64,000 nt of DNA from an uncultured Caulobacter sp. (GTDB lineage: Bacteria > Pseudomonadota > Alphaproteobacteria > Caulobacterales > Caulobacteraceae): positions 92,609-156,608 of the forward strand of contig CALALX010000028.1 in NCBI GenBank assembly GCA_937925635.1. Direction: 5' to 3'. Under the pieces are notes generated by a model that saw only the letters and a program-made list of their open reading frames with translations, did not search any database and was not told the DNA's origin. The translations under genes and the position numbers were made by a program. Numbering within the stretch: position 1 is the stretch's first letter; each line of letters opens with the position of its first letter. Shown here one piece after another: positions 8,800 through 17,784 of the stretch.

Positions 8800-8843
8800 T
8801 TGACTCGTGGATTAGACTGGATCGTATAATCAATTATCGATCC
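8800..8843 (+). promoter_or_regulatory. Promoter and overlapping palindromic operator candidate
   Basis: TTGACT (8800-8805) and TATAAT (8825-8830) resemble -35 and -10 boxes, although the 19-base spacing is slightly long. TATAAT sits inside a palindrome at 8819-8843: the arms are GGATCGTATAAT and ATTATCGATCC with CA between, one inserted T breaking perfect symmetry. A repressor bound there would block the promoter of the downstream hydrolase gene. The adjacent TetR protein is the obvious candidate. Confidence 0.55.
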
Positions 8844-8854
8844 GGAGATCTTCC

Positions 8855-9799
8855 ATGCGCCTGATGCCGACCCTGACCGCTCTGGCCTTCCTAGCCAGCG
8901 CTTGCGCCGCGCCGCCGCCCTTGACCGTGCCGGACGGCGGGCCCATCCCCGTTCCGGCCGCCAACCCGCCCGCCGCGATGCGCATCGCGGCGGTTCCGTC
9001 GGGCAGCATGTTCGCCAAGGCGGGCCTGGCCTACGAAGGCGGCGGCATGGACGATCCGCGCACCTTCTTCATCGGCGCTTTGCTGGTCCAGCACCCCGAC
9101 GGCGCGCTTTTGTTCGACGCCGGCTTCGGCCCCAGCGTCGACGAGCACTTTCGGATTGGCACGCCGCTCCTGTTTCGCGCCGCCTCGCGATATGAGCGCA
9201 AGACCACGGTGGCCGAGGAGTTGAGCAAGGCCGGGATCGCACCCTCGACCCTGAGGGCGGTGATCCTGACTCATGCCCACTGGGACCATGTCAGCGGCCT
9301 CGAGGCCTTGCCGCAAGCGCCCGTCTGGGTGTCGCGCGATGAACTGGCGTTCGTGAACGGAAGCGACAGAGCCACCGCCCTCGCTCGACGACTCGGGACG
9401 GGCCGCTACCAGGCGTATGACTTTCCGAACGGACCCTACCTCGGGTTCGAACGCAGCCGCGATGTGTTCGGCGATGGCAGTGTCGTGCTGGTTCCAGCCG
9501 GCGGCCACACCCCTGGCTCGATCATCGCCTTCATCAATCCGCCGGGCGGAAAGCGCTACGCCCTGATCGGCGACATCGCCTGGCAGACGGAGGGTGTCGC
9601 GCGACCAGCGGAGAAGCCGTGGATCACGCGCCGCGTCGACAGCGATCGCGAGGGCACGCGCGCGCTGCTCATCCGGCTTCATCAGCTTAAGGCGGCTGTG
9701 CCGGGTCTGGTGATCGTGCCGGCGCATGACGCGCGGGTCTGGCGCACACTGCCGCCGCTGGGGGCGGTCTCGCCCCCGGCGGCGACGGCGTCGCAGTAG
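8855..9799 (+). CDS. Metallo-beta-lactamase-fold lipoprotein, lactonase-like hydrolase
   Basis: The 314-residue product has a lipoprotein-like leader (LASAC at about 17-21). The metal-binding motif THAHWDH lies at 139-145, followed by GHTPGS, the bridging Asp in IGDIAW and a late PAHD. This order is that of MBL-fold lactonases such as N-acyl-homoserine lactonases, although the substrate cannot be read from sequence. The envelope location predicted by the leader is uncommon for quorum-quenching lactonases. GGAG lies upstream of the ATG, and the upstream gap carries a promoter with an operator-like palindrome. Confidence 0.85.
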   Translation: MRLMPTLTALAFLASACAAPPPLTVPDGGPIPVPAANPPAAMRIAAVPSGSMFAKAGLAYEGGGMDDPRTFFIGALLVQHPDGALLFDAGFGPSVDEHFRIGTPLLFRAASRYERKTTVAEELSKAGIAPSTLRAVILTHAHWDHVSGLEALPQAPVWVSRDELAFVNGSDRATALARRLGTGRYQAYDFPNGPYLGFERSRDVFGDGSVVLVPAGGHTPGSIIAFINPPGGKRYALIGDIAWQTEGVARPAEKPWITRRVDSDREGTRALLIRLHQLKAAVPGLVIVPAHDARVWRTLPPLGAVSPPAATASQ

Positions 9800-9816
9800 C
9801 CGAAAATTTCCTTATT

Positions 9817-9836
9817 GATTTCAATGACTTGAAATC
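9817..9836. terminator. Hairpin between convergent genes, possible bidirectional terminator
   Basis: GATTTCAA and TTGAAATC form a perfect 8-bp stem with a 4-base loop in an unusually AT-rich gap between the MBL-fold gene and parB, which converge here. No clean T-run follows on either strand, so termination is inferred from position and symmetry. Confidence 0.4.
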
Positions 9837-9906
9837 GACGATTGGAAAATTGGCTCTGTGGCGAAATTAGCGGCGGCGACCGACCCCTGGCCCGCCTCCC
9901 AGCGCC

Positions 9907-10803
9907 TCAGCCGCCCCGCGTGAGACGTCGGCAGAGGTCGTCGAGCTGCTCGAGCGTCTTGTAGCGGATACGCAGTTCGCCGGCGCCGCCCGCGTCCTTG
10001 ATCTCGACCGGCAGGCCGAGCACCTCGGAGAGATCGTCCTCAAGCGCAGCGGTGTCGGCGTCCTTGCCAGCGCCACCAGTCGAGACCGGCTTCGCGGCCT
10101 TCGTCTCCAGAACGCCCCGCTTCACCAGCGCTTCGGTCTCGCGCACGTTCAGGCCGCGCTCGATGATCACCCTGGCGATCGGCGCCGCATGAGTCTGACC
10201 GACCAGCGCGCGGGCATGACCGGCGGTCAGCCCGCCCTCGGCCAGAAAGCCCTGGACTTCCTCCGGCAGAGTGAGCAGGCGCAGAGCGTTGGCGACGTGC
10301 GGCCGGCTCTTGCCCACCACCTGGGCCACCTCTTCCTGCGTTCGACCGAAGCGATCCATCAGCGCCTTGTAGCTGAGCGCCTCTTCGATCGGCCCCAGAT
10401 CAGCCCGCTGAACGTTTTCGACAATGGCGATCTCAAGAACCTGGCGATCATCAAGCTCGCGGACCAGCGCCGGCATGGCCCGCAGGCCCGCTTGCTGAGA
10501 GGCGCGCCAGCGACGCTCGCCGGCCACCAGCTGGTACTCGCCCGCTCTCTCCGGATGAAGCCGGACGAGCACAGGCTGAAGGACGCCCTTCTCGCGGATC
10601 GAGTCCGCCAGTTCCGAGATCTCGGTCTCGCCGAAGCGGCGACGCGGCTGGTCGGGATTGCGGTGGATCAGCTCGATCGGGATCTCGCGTACACCCGCCG
10701 GTTCGCCCGCCGGCGCGGCGGCATTCTCCGCCTCGGCCTCGCCGAGCAAGGCGGACAAGCCGCGCCCCAGACCTCTGCGACCTTCAGCCATCGTCGACAT
10801 CAT
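9907..10803 (-). CDS. parB: Chromosome partitioning protein ParB
   Basis: The 298-residue product binds parS and spreads as a CTP-dependent clamp. The N-terminal ParA-interacting segment GRRGLGRGLSALLG (8-21) is followed by the CTPase motifs NPDQPRRRF (49-57), GERRWRAS (95-102) and ENVQRADLGPIEEA (129-142). The HTH TQEEVAQVVGKSRPHVANAL is at 155-174, and the C-terminal dimerisation domain ends RYKTLEQLDDLCRRL. It lies three bases after parA. Two perfect parS sites are only 2-3.5 kb away. Confidence 0.97.
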   Translation of the reverse strand: MMSTMAEGRRGLGRGLSALLGEAEAENAAAPAGEPAGVREIPIELIHRNPDQPRRRFGETEISELADSIREKGVLQPVLVRLHPERAGEYQLVAGERRWRASQQAGLRAMPALVRELDDRQVLEIAIVENVQRADLGPIEEALSYKALMDRFGRTQEEVAQVVGKSRPHVANALRLLTLPEEVQGFLAEGGLTAGHARALVGQTHAAPIARVIIERGLNVRETEALVKRGVLETKAAKPVSTGGAGKDADTAALEDDLSEVLGLPVEIKDAGGAGELRIRYKTLEQLDDLCRRLTRGG

Positions 10804-10806
10804 CTC

Positions 10807-11626
<820 letters not shown>

Positions 11627-11634
<8 letters not shown>

Positions 11635-12280
11635 GGGACAATCCCTTCACTTCAACAATGCGGCCGCGTGGGTCGCTGAGACTTTCGATCAGCCGGTGGC
11701 TGAACTTCCAAGATGTAGTAGCGTCCGCGATCTCGGATACCACATCCTGCCCCTTGAGAAACAGGCCGGTCGCCCCACGCGTCAGATATGGCTTGGCGTA
11801 CCCCAGCAGCCGCGTCATCGGCGCACAAGCCCGCGCCGTAACGATATCCACAGTCAGTGACAGATCTTCCGCACGCTTGTTGTGGATCGTCACGGGCAGA
11901 CTCAGAGCCTCGGAGACCTGGCTCAGGAACCGACAGCGCTTGGCCATGCTCTCGACGAGATGCACCCTCGCCCCCGGAACATCCTTCAGAAGTATGGCCA
12001 GGACCAGTCCCGGAAAGCCGGCGCCGGCGCCGAGGTCCGCCCAGACGCGGGCCTCCGGCGCGAGCCGCAGAAGCTGGGCGCTGTCCCAGGCATGACGATT
12101 CCAGAAGGCGGGAATCGTCGCCGGCCCAACCAGGTTCATGACGGCGTTGCCGGCGGTGAGCAGCGACAAAAACCGCTCAAGGTCGGCCATCTGAGCGTCG
12201 CTCGCGTCAGTCGCGGCCTGAAAGGAAGCGGCGTCCTGCACCGCGCTGACCGCCTCAGGCGGCGCGGGGACGACGGACAT
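11627..12280 (-). CDS. rsmG: 16S rRNA (guanine-N7) methyltransferase RsmG (GidB)
   Basis: The 217-residue product methylates G527 of 16S rRNA with SAM. It contains LLTAGNAVMNLVG, the SAM-binding glycine loop WADLGAGAGFPGLVLAI, VHLVESMAKRCRFL and VTARACAPMTRLL, all typical of RsmG. It lies between mnmG (26-base overlap at its start) and parA (8-base overlap at its end), the usual gidA-gidB-parA arrangement, so the genes are probably one transcript. Confidence 0.96.
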
Positions 12281-14111
12281 GAGCGAGCAGGGCGGTAAGG
12301 GCGCCCGGCGTGACCCCCTCGATGCGGGCGGCCTGGCCGAGGGTCAGCGGACGCACGGCGGAGAGCTTGCTCCGCACCTCGTTGGACAGCCCGCCGATCG
12401 TTGCGTAGTCAAGGTCGGCGGGGATCCGCAGGGCTTCGTCGCGGCGGAAGGCCTCGACATCGGCGGCCTGCCGATCGAGATAACCGGCGTAGGCGGCGTC
12501 GATCTCGATCTGCTCGCGGACGGCCGGCGACCAGGCTGCGATCTCCGGCCAGACGGCCGTTAGAACGTCGAGGTCGACCCCCGGATAGGCCAGGAGCTGG
12601 CTCAGGTCACGGCGCTGACCGTCAGCCTTCACCGCGAGGCCGACCTTCTGCGCCGCCGCCGGCGTTAACGACCATGAACGGGCCTGGGCCCGAGCCTCTT
12701 CGAGCGCCCGATGTTTCACGTGAAACACGCCAGCCCTTGCGGAACCCACGATTCCGAGAATTTCTCCGCGGGGAGAAAGCCGCTGATCGGCATTGTCGGC
12801 TCGCAGCAGGAGGCGGAACTCGGCCCTACTGGTAAACATTCGGTACGGCTCAGTCACACCGCGGGTGACCAGGTCATCGATCAGCACGCCGATATAGGCC
12901 TCGTCGCGGGCAAAGGTCGCCTCATCGGCGCCCGAAGCGGCGCGGGCCGCATTCATGCCGGCCACCAGGCCCTGGGCGCCGGCCTCTTCGTAGCCCGTGG
13001 TGCCGTTGATCTGGCCGGCCAGATAGAGGCCGGGCAGGCGCTTCACCTCAAGCGTCGGGAAGAGCTCCCGCGGATCGACGTAGTCGTACTCGATCGCATA
13101 GCCGAACCGGCGCACGGCGACCTCTTCCAGGCCCGGAATGGTGCGCAGGAACAGCAGTTGGGTCTCTTCCGACACCGAGGTCGAGACGCCGTTCGGATAG
13201 ACCGTATCGTCGTCCAACCCCTCCGGCTCCAGGAACACCTGGTGACTGGTCTTGTCGGCGAAGCGGACGACCTTGTCCTCGATCGACGGGCAATAGCGCG
13301 GACCGCGACCGGTGGCCCGGCCACCATAGACCGCCGACTCCGTCAGTCGTTCGGCGATGATCCTGTGGGTTTCCTCGGTCGTCCAGGTGATGCCGCATTG
13401 GATCTGCGGCACGTCGATGCGCTCATTGAGGAAGGAAAAGGGGACAGGTTCCGCGTCCGCGTCCTGCATCTCCAGACGGTTCCAGGCGATGGTCGAGCCA
13501 TCGAGCCGAGCCGGCGTCCCGGTCTTGAGGCGCCCCATCTCCAGCCCGAGACTGTAGAGACGGTCGGAGAGGCCGATAGCCGGCGCGTCGCCGACCCGGC
13601 CGGCCGGGATGCGCTTCTCGCCGAGGTGGATGACCCCCTTCAGGAAGGTGCCGGTGGTCAGCACCACGCGCGGAGCCCGGTAATCCCGGCCCGAGCCGCC
13701 GACGACCCCGGCCACGGCGCCATGGGTGACGATCAGGTCCTCCACCGCCTCGGCGATGACGTCGAGATTGCTATAGCCGGCTAGTTCGGCCTGCATGGCG
13801 TCGCGATACAGGCGACGGTCGATCTGCGCCCGCGGGCCGCGCACGGCCGGGCCTTTGGAGCGATTGAGCATGCGGAACTGGATGCCTGCCCGATCCGCCA
13901 TCCGACCCATCAGGCCGTCCAGGGCGTCGATCTCGCGGACCAGATGTCCCTTGCCCAGGCCGCCGATGGCCGGGTTGCAGCTCATTTCACCGATGGTTTC
14001 GAGCTTGTGGGTCAACAGCAGCGTGCGCGCGCCAAAGCGCGCCGAAGCCGCCGCGGCCTCGCAGCCGGCGTGTCCGCCGCCAATGACAATGACATCCCAG
14101 AACCGGGTCAT
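12255..14111 (-). CDS. mnmG: tRNA U34 carboxymethylaminomethyl synthesis protein MnmG (GidA)
   Basis: This FAD protein of 618 residues works with MnmE to modify the wobble uridine of some tRNAs. The N-terminal dinucleotide motif GGGHAGCEAA is at 11-20, followed by MSCNPAIGGLGKGHLVREID and RGPRAQIDR. The C-terminal helical domain includes YAGYLDRQ and PADLDYATIGGLS. A perfect 16-bp parS site lies inside the coding sequence and is read as FHVKH, so the centromere site constrains the protein locally. Confidence 0.97.
   Translation of the reverse strand: MTRFWDVIVIGGGHAGCEAAAASARFGARTLLLTHKLETIGEMSCNPAIGGLGKGHLVREIDALDGLMGRMADRAGIQFRMLNRSKGPAVRGPRAQIDRRLYRDAMQAELAGYSNLDVIAEAVEDLIVTHGAVAGVVGGSGRDYRAPRVVLTTGTFLKGVIHLGEKRIPAGRVGDAPAIGLSDRLYSLGLEMGRLKTGTPARLDGSTIAWNRLEMQDADAEPVPFSFLNERIDVPQIQCGITWTTEETHRIIAERLTESAVYGGRATGRGPRYCPSIEDKVVRFADKTSHQVFLEPEGLDDDTVYPNGVSTSVSEETQLLFLRTIPGLEEVAVRRFGYAIEYDYVDPRELFPTLEVKRLPGLYLAGQINGTTGYEEAGAQGLVAGMNAARAASGADEATFARDEAYIGVLIDDLVTRGVTEPYRMFTSRAEFRLLLRADNADQRLSPRGEILGIVGSARAGVFHVKHRALEEARAQARSWSLTPAAAQKVGLAVKADGQRRDLSQLLAYPGVDLDVLTAVWPEIAAWSPAVREQIEIDAAYAGYLDRQAADVEAFRRDEALRIPADLDYATIGGLSNEVRSKLSAVRPLTLGQAARIEGVTPGALTALLAHVRRPRAA
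12712..12727. other. parS centromere site 1, inside mnmG
   Basis: The perfect 16-bp palindrome TGTTTCACGTGAAACA is identical to the widely conserved bacterial parS consensus. It lies within the mnmG coding sequence about 1.9 kb from parB and about 10 kb from the probable origin. Confidence 0.95.
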
Positions 14112-14216
14112 GCTTGTTGCTGCTACAGATCAGAATGCGAACGCCCCCGGCGAGCGGGGGCGACGGAGACGGAATATAGCGCAGACCAGACCAGATCGGG
14201 AGTCCGAAGCTGCTTG

Positions 14217-14306
14217 TCGATCCGGCTGCGGCGCAGCGCAGAGCCGGGAGCCGAATACCCCTTGCCGACGGGCCCCGGGGCGACCTCCGGCCGTCCGGGA
14301 TGACGG
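14217..14306. repeat. Degenerate member of the GTCATCCCGG hairpin repeat family
   Basis: CCGGCTGCGGCGCAGCGCAG, GAGCCGGGAGCC and, at the far end, CCGTCCGGGATGAC resemble the two arms of the paired repeat at 40208-40316, with the middle diverged. The element fills most of the gap between the mnmG start and the end of mnmE, next to a parS site. Confidence 0.55.
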
Positions 14307-14322
14307 TCAAGGGGCCGACCGA

Positions 14323-14338
14323 TGTTTCACGTGAAACA
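14323..14338. other. parS centromere site 2, next to mnmE
   Basis: A second perfect copy of TGTTTCACGTGAAACA lies two bases beyond the mnmE stop, flanked by GA and TC so that the palindrome extends to 20 bp. Two sites about 1.6 kb apart agree with a ParB loading region beside parAB. Confidence 0.95.
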
Positions 14339-14340
14339 TC

Positions 14341-15678
14341 TCATTTACCAATGCAGAAGCTCGAGAAGACCCGGTCCAGCACCGCTTCGGGATCGACCCG
14401 CCCCGACACCCGTTCCAGAGCGCGGGCCGCCAACCGCACGTCCTCCGCCGCCAGCTCTGGTTCCGGCTGACCCAGCGCCCGACCCACACGCGCGGCGGCT
14501 TCGCGCAAACTCTCGGCGTGGCGCAACCGCGTGGCCGCCGGAAACTCGGCCGCCGACAGCGCCGCCACCACCCGTCTCGTGAGTGCGTCCCGAACCGCGT
14601 CCGCACCCCCAGTCTTCATCGAGACGTCGAGCACGTCGAGCCCGATCTCCGCCGCCGCCGCCCGCGCGCGTCCCCCATCGAGGCTGGGCGGCAGATCCGC
14701 CTTGTTCATCACACAGAGATCGCCCGGCTGCGCCAACTCCCGCGCATGCCGCCAACTGCCGTCCGAAGCATGGCCGTCGACGACCCAGAGGCGAAGGTCG
14801 GCCTCCGAGGCCCAGGACCGCGCACGGCGAACGCCCTCAGCCTCAATGGCCTCCTCCGTCTCGCGCATGCCGGCGGTGTCCGCCAGCAGCGCCTTGTAGC
14901 CGGCCAGAACCAGCGGAACCTCGATGATGTCGCGGGTCGTGCCCGGCGTTGCCGTGACGATGGCCGCGTCGCGACCCGCCAGCCCATTCAACAGGCTGCT
15001 CTTGCCGGCGTTCGGCGCGCCGATCAGCGCGATGCGGAAGCCTTCGCGCACCCGTCGCCCGCGCTCGGCGTCAACCAGGGCCGCATCCAGTTCATCCAAC
15101 AGCGCCCGCAAGTGCGGCCGGGCGCGCGCGGCGACATCCTCGGGCAGATCCTCATCCGGAAAATCCACGGCCGCCTCAAGAACGGCCAGGCTCTCGATCA
15201 GCGCCTCGCGCCAGACGTCATAGCGGCGCGATAGGCCGCCGCCGAGCTGATCCAGCGCCTGCCGGGCCTGGGCCGTGGTCTCGGCGTCGATCAAGTCGGC
15301 CACGGCCTCGGCCTGGGCAAGGTCCAGCCTGCCATTCTGGAAGGCGCGGCGCGTGAACTCGCCGGGCTCCGCCAGTCGTAAGCCCATGTCGGCCAGCGCC
15401 GCGATCAGCGCGTCGACCACCGCCAAGCCGCCGTGCAGGTGAAACTCGGCGCAATCCTCCCCGGTGTAGCTGGCGGGGTTGGGGAACCAGAGGGTCAGGG
15501 CCTCGTCGATGACCAGGCCGTCGGCGCCGGTCAGCCGTCGCAGGGACGCGCGACGCGGGGCGGGCACGGCGCCGGCCAGAGCAATCACCGCCGCCCGCGT
15601 CCCGGGCCCGGAGACCCGCACCACCGCCAGCGCCGCCCGTCCAGGCGCCGTGGCCGGGGCGAAGATGGTGTCGGTCAT
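14341..15678 (-). CDS. mnmE: tRNA modification GTPase MnmE (TrmE)
   Basis: The 445-residue product is the GTPase partner of MnmG. The N-terminal folate-binding domain starts DTIFAPATAPGRAALAVVR, and the G domain has G1 GAPNAGKSS (220-228), TPGTTRD, DTAGMRET and NKAD. The protein ends with the conserved CIGK motif needed for catalysis. Its start overlaps the preceding small DUF6489 gene by four bases (ATGA). Confidence 0.97.
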   Translation of the reverse strand: MTDTIFAPATAPGRAALAVVRVSGPGTRAAVIALAGAVPAPRRASLRRLTGADGLVIDEALTLWFPNPASYTGEDCAEFHLHGGLAVVDALIAALADMGLRLAEPGEFTRRAFQNGRLDLAQAEAVADLIDAETTAQARQALDQLGGGLSRRYDVWREALIESLAVLEAAVDFPDEDLPEDVAARARPHLRALLDELDAALVDAERGRRVREGFRIALIGAPNAGKSSLLNGLAGRDAAIVTATPGTTRDIIEVPLVLAGYKALLADTAGMRETEEAIEAEGVRRARSWASEADLRLWVVDGHASDGSWRHARELAQPGDLCVMNKADLPPSLDGGRARAAAAEIGLDVLDVSMKTGGADAVRDALTRRVVAALSAAEFPAATRLRHAESLREAAARVGRALGQPEPELAAEDVRLAARALERVSGRVDPEAVLDRVFSSFCIGK

Positions 15679-15932
15679 TCGCCGGGCTTGGTCCCGAACC
15701 CGGCCGCGCCGGGCATGGCCGCCGTCATCAGCTTGCGGAACTGCTCCTGCGCCCCGCTCCCGAACGCCATCCAGCTCTTCATCAGCTCATCCGGCGCCAG
15801 GGCGGCCATATTGGCGTCCATGCGTTTCTGCATCTCGGCCACCATATGCTCGTTGAGCGCGGTGACGTCTGGCAGGCCCATGAAGGTGCGAGCCTCAACG
15901 GGAGTGCAATCGATCTCGATCGTGACCTTCAT
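15675..15932 (-). CDS. Small DUF6489-like protein
   Basis: The 85-residue product starts MKVTIEIDCTPVEARTFMGL and is predicted to be alpha-helical after a short N-terminal strand (TALNEHMVAEMQKRMDANMAAL, MKSWMAFG). From memory this matches the DUF6489 family of alphaproteobacteria, with no known function. The ATG at 15932 was chosen because AAGGAAAGAA precedes it; the longer frame has no recognisable sequence. The stop overlaps the mnmE start (ATGA), suggesting coupling. Confidence 0.8.
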   Translation of the reverse strand: MKVTIEIDCTPVEARTFMGLPDVTALNEHMVAEMQKRMDANMAALAPDELMKSWMAFGSGAQEQFRKLMTAAMPGAAGFGTKPGE

Positions 15933-16025
15933 TCGGTTCTTTCCTTCGCCGCTACGGCGGTTTGCGGTGGCCGACGCGGGGGCGGGCTTGATAACACCCA
16001 CACAGACTTAAACGGGAGAACGACG

Positions 16026-16724
16026 ATGAGCGCTGAACGCCTGACCATCAAGACGCCGGACGGTGAGTTTTCGGCCTATGTCGCCCGACCCGCCGCGGCC
16101 AAGGCGCCGGCCGTGGTCGTGATCCAGGAGATCTTCGGCGTGAACGCGGTGATGCGCGACATCACGGACGGCCTGGCCGCGCAGGGCTATCTGGCCATCT
16201 GCCCCGACCTGTTCTGGCGGATCGAGCCCGGCATCGACATCACCGACCAGTCCAAGGAAGAGTGGGACAAGGCCTTCCAGCTTTTCAACGCGTTTGACGC
16301 CGACAAGGGGGTGGAAGATCTACAGGCGACCATCGACCTGATCCGCGCCGACCCGGGCTGCACCGGCAAGGTCGGCTCCGTCGGCTTCTGCCTTGGCGGC
16401 AAGATGGCCTTCCTGACCGCCACCCGCACCGATGTCGACGCGGCGGTGTCCTACTACGGCGTCGGGCTCGACTCCTTGACGGCGGAGGCCGAGAAGATCA
16501 CCCGCCCGGTGATGCTGCACATCGCCGGCGAAGACGGCTTCGTTCCGAAGGAAGCCCAGGCCGCCATCCACGCGGCGCTCGACAACCATCCGCTGATCAC
16601 CATCCATGACTACCCGGGGCGCGACCACGCCTTCGCCCGCATCGGGGGCGAGCACTATCACGCCGGCGACGCCGAGGCGGCCGGCAAACGATCGCTGGCT
16701 TTCTTCGCCGAGCATCTGGCCTAG
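16026..16724 (+). CDS. Dienelactone hydrolase-family protein
   Basis: This cytoplasmic alpha/beta hydrolase of 232 residues shows the dienelactone hydrolase triad: Cys122 in GFCLGGK, Asp170 in IAGEDGF and His201 in GRDHAFAR. VIQEIFGVN near residue 33 supplies the conserved glutamate. Such enzymes open cyclic esters, but no ring-cleavage pathway genes are nearby, so the substrate is unknown. The ATG at 16026 follows GGGAGAACG. The quinone reductase gene starts five bases after its stop, so the pair is probably cotranscribed. Confidence 0.92.
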   Translation: MSAERLTIKTPDGEFSAYVARPAAAKAPAVVVIQEIFGVNAVMRDITDGLAAQGYLAICPDLFWRIEPGIDITDQSKEEWDKAFQLFNAFDADKGVEDLQATIDLIRADPGCTGKVGSVGFCLGGKMAFLTATRTDVDAAVSYYGVGLDSLTAEAEKITRPVMLHIAGEDGFVPKEAQAAIHAALDNHPLITIHDYPGRDHAFARIGGEHYHAGDAEAAGKRSLAFFAEHLA

Positions 16725-16728
16725 ACCG

Positions 16729-17700
16729 ATGCTGGCGATCCAGGCTGCCCGCACCGGCGGGCCGGAGGTTCTTGAGGCCGTTGACCTGCCGATTCCGACG
16801 CCCGGGACCGGCGAGGTGCTCGTCCGGCACGAGGCGATCGGGCTGAACTTCATCGACACCTACCATCGCTCCGGCCTCTACCCGATGAAGATGCCGATGG
16901 TCCTGGGGCTGGAGGGCGCGGGCGTCGTCGAGGCGGTCGGGGAGGGCGTCACCCGCTTCGCCATCGGTGATCGGATCGCCTACGGCAATGGCCCGACCGG
17001 CGCCTACGCCGCGTTTCATGTGGTGCGGGCAGACCGGGCGGTGACGATTCCGGAGGGCGTCGACAGCCGCTCGGCCGCCGCCGCCATGCTCAAGGGGATG
17101 ACCGCGGAGTTCCTGATCCGGCGCTGCTATCCGGTGCAGTCAAGCGACTGGATACTGGTCCACGCCGCCGCCGGCGGGGTGGGCAGCATCCTGACCCAGT
17201 GGGGCCGGGCGATCGGCGCGCGGGTCATCGCCACCGTCGGGTCGGCCGATAAGGCCGCGCTGGCCGAGCGCGACGGCGCCGAGGCGGTCATCCTCTACCG
17301 TGACGAGGATGTCCCCGCCCGCGTGAAAGCCCTGACCGCCGGCCAGGGCGTGCGCGTCGTCTACGACGGCGTGGGCAAGGACACCCTGACGGCCAGCCTC
17401 GACAGCCTCGGGCGGCGCGGCATGCTGGTCAGCTACGGCAACGCGTCGGGGCCGGCGCCGGCTCTGGCCCCCCTGGAGCTGCAGCGGCGCGGCTCCCTGT
17501 TCCTGACGCGGCCGACGCTCTTCGACTACATCACCACGGTCGAGGAACTGGACGACAGCGCCGGGGCGTTGTTCGCCATGATCGCCTCCGGCAAGGTGAA
17601 GATCGAGATCGGCCAGACCTTCCCACTGGCCCAGGCTCGCCAAGCCCACCAGGCGCTGGAGGCCCGGGCGACGACCGGCTCAACGCTGCTCATTCCCTAG
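16729..17700 (+). CDS. Zinc-free quinone oxidoreductase (NADPH:quinone reductase, MDR family)
   Basis: The 323-residue product is a medium-chain dehydrogenase/reductase of the zeta-crystallin type. It has the catalytic-fold segment GLNFIDTYHRSGLYP, the GLEGAGVVEAVGEGV block, the NADPH-binding loop HAAAGGVGSIL and a C-terminal QAHQALEAR. The cysteines that bind zinc in alcohol dehydrogenases are absent. It likely reduces quinones with NADPH. It directly follows the dienelactone hydrolase gene. Confidence 0.93.
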   Translation: MLAIQAARTGGPEVLEAVDLPIPTPGTGEVLVRHEAIGLNFIDTYHRSGLYPMKMPMVLGLEGAGVVEAVGEGVTRFAIGDRIAYGNGPTGAYAAFHVVRADRAVTIPEGVDSRSAAAAMLKGMTAEFLIRRCYPVQSSDWILVHAAAGGVGSILTQWGRAIGARVIATVGSADKAALAERDGAEAVILYRDEDVPARVKALTAGQGVRVVYDGVGKDTLTASLDSLGRRGMLVSYGNASGPAPALAPLELQRRGSLFLTRPTLFDYITTVEELDDSAGALFAMIASGKVKIEIGQTFPLAQARQAHQALEARATTGSTLLIP

Positions 17701-17748
17701 AGCCTGAGGGGTTCAGATGGAACAATCTGAACCCTGAATCGGGCTCTA
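17698..17748. terminator. Nested hairpin between convergent genes
   Basis: An inner perfect 10-bp stem (GGGTTCAGAT and ATCTGAACCC, 17709-17734, 6-base loop) is enclosed by an outer stem TAGAGCC/GGCTCTA whose left arm overlaps the quinone reductase stop codon. The methyltransferase gene converges from the right. There is no T-run, so it may be a dispersed palindromic element used as a bidirectional terminator. Confidence 0.45.
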
Positions 17749-17784
17749 CACCTTTGAATCTCGAGTACGATTTAGCCATCAGGC

